From Burkholderia dolosa (lineage in GTDB: Bacteria; Pseudomonadota; Gammaproteobacteria; Burkholderiales; Burkholderiaceae): a DNA stretch of 43,392 bases. The DNA lies in contig NZ_CABVPR010000049.1 in the NCBI RefSeq assembly GCF_902499135.1, positions 1 to 43,392 on the forward strand. The letters run 5' to 3'. The notes beneath the pieces are model-generated. The model was given only the letters and a program-made list of their open reading frames with translations, had not been told where the DNA came from and did not search any database. A program made the translations under genes and the position numbers. This document shows, one piece after another, positions 43,392-43,392 of the stretch (position 1 is its first letter; each line of letters starts with the position of its first letter).

Positions 43392-43392
43392 T

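Noticed and set aside
43171-43392. A 73-codon minus frame at the right edge
   Set aside because: It covers the putative IS end and its inverted repeat, has no domain features, and its start is at the window edge.

Overview
The window is high-GC DNA with strong third-position GC bias, as expected for Burkholderia, most likely the Burkholderia cepacia complex (BCC). Gene content and order match what I remember of the low-oxygen-activated (lxa) locus on BCC chromosome 2. That match is from recall of the family, not from a database search. No rRNA, tRNA or CRISPR array was seen.

Left flank (1-7680): a graveyard of contact-dependent toxin modules. On the minus strand lie the 3' parts of two filamentous-hemagglutinin/CdiA-type exoproteins, each with a different C-terminal domain and its own small downstream gene (a 40-residue membrane peptide; a 156-residue putative immunity protein). 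There is also an orphan Imm45-like gene and the 5' end of a TpsB transporter gene. Two junctions, near 4600-4613 and 7538-7552, look like deletions that joined unrelated genes out of frame. A SymE-like fragment sits at the extreme left end.

Core island (7680-42690): about 30 genes, mostly in divergent pairs or short operons. They encode five universal stress proteins, Hsp20, an extra FtsH, two triple-BON proteins, a cobalamin-type (class II) ribonucleotide reductase, a PfkB sugar kinase, acetate kinase and a phosphotransacetylase-family enzyme, PHB synthesis (PhaB, PhaC, a phasin-like protein), two zinc alcohol dehydrogenases, two nitroreductases, a small c-type cytochrome, a beta-CASP metallo-hydrolase, a SulP transporter, an LRAT-domain protein, a polysaccharide deacetylase/glycosidase pair, an OsmC protein, a LOG-type protein and several small unknowns.

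Regulation: fourteen FNR-type palindromes (TTGAY-N4-RTCAA and near matches) lie in the intergenic spaces. An FNR/ANR protein with all four Fe-S cysteines is encoded inside the island (32391-33164), next to a PAS histidine kinase and NarL-family response regulator pair. Upstream of the FNR gene and of a small gene at 36924 are two promoters with the same spacing of blocks: BvgA-like inverted heptads, then CGCTGATT, then a -10-like ATACT. They look like targets of a NarL-family regulator and imply a two-tier circuit.

Biologically the island reads as an anaerobic survival kit: fermentative ATP and redox disposal (Pta/Ack, ADH, PHB), oxygen-independent dNTP synthesis, protein quality control and stress proteins. 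Its parts list resembles the Mycobacterium tuberculosis DosR dormancy regulon.

Right end (42690-43392): a truncated IS256-family transposase start and a short inverted repeat, which bound the island.
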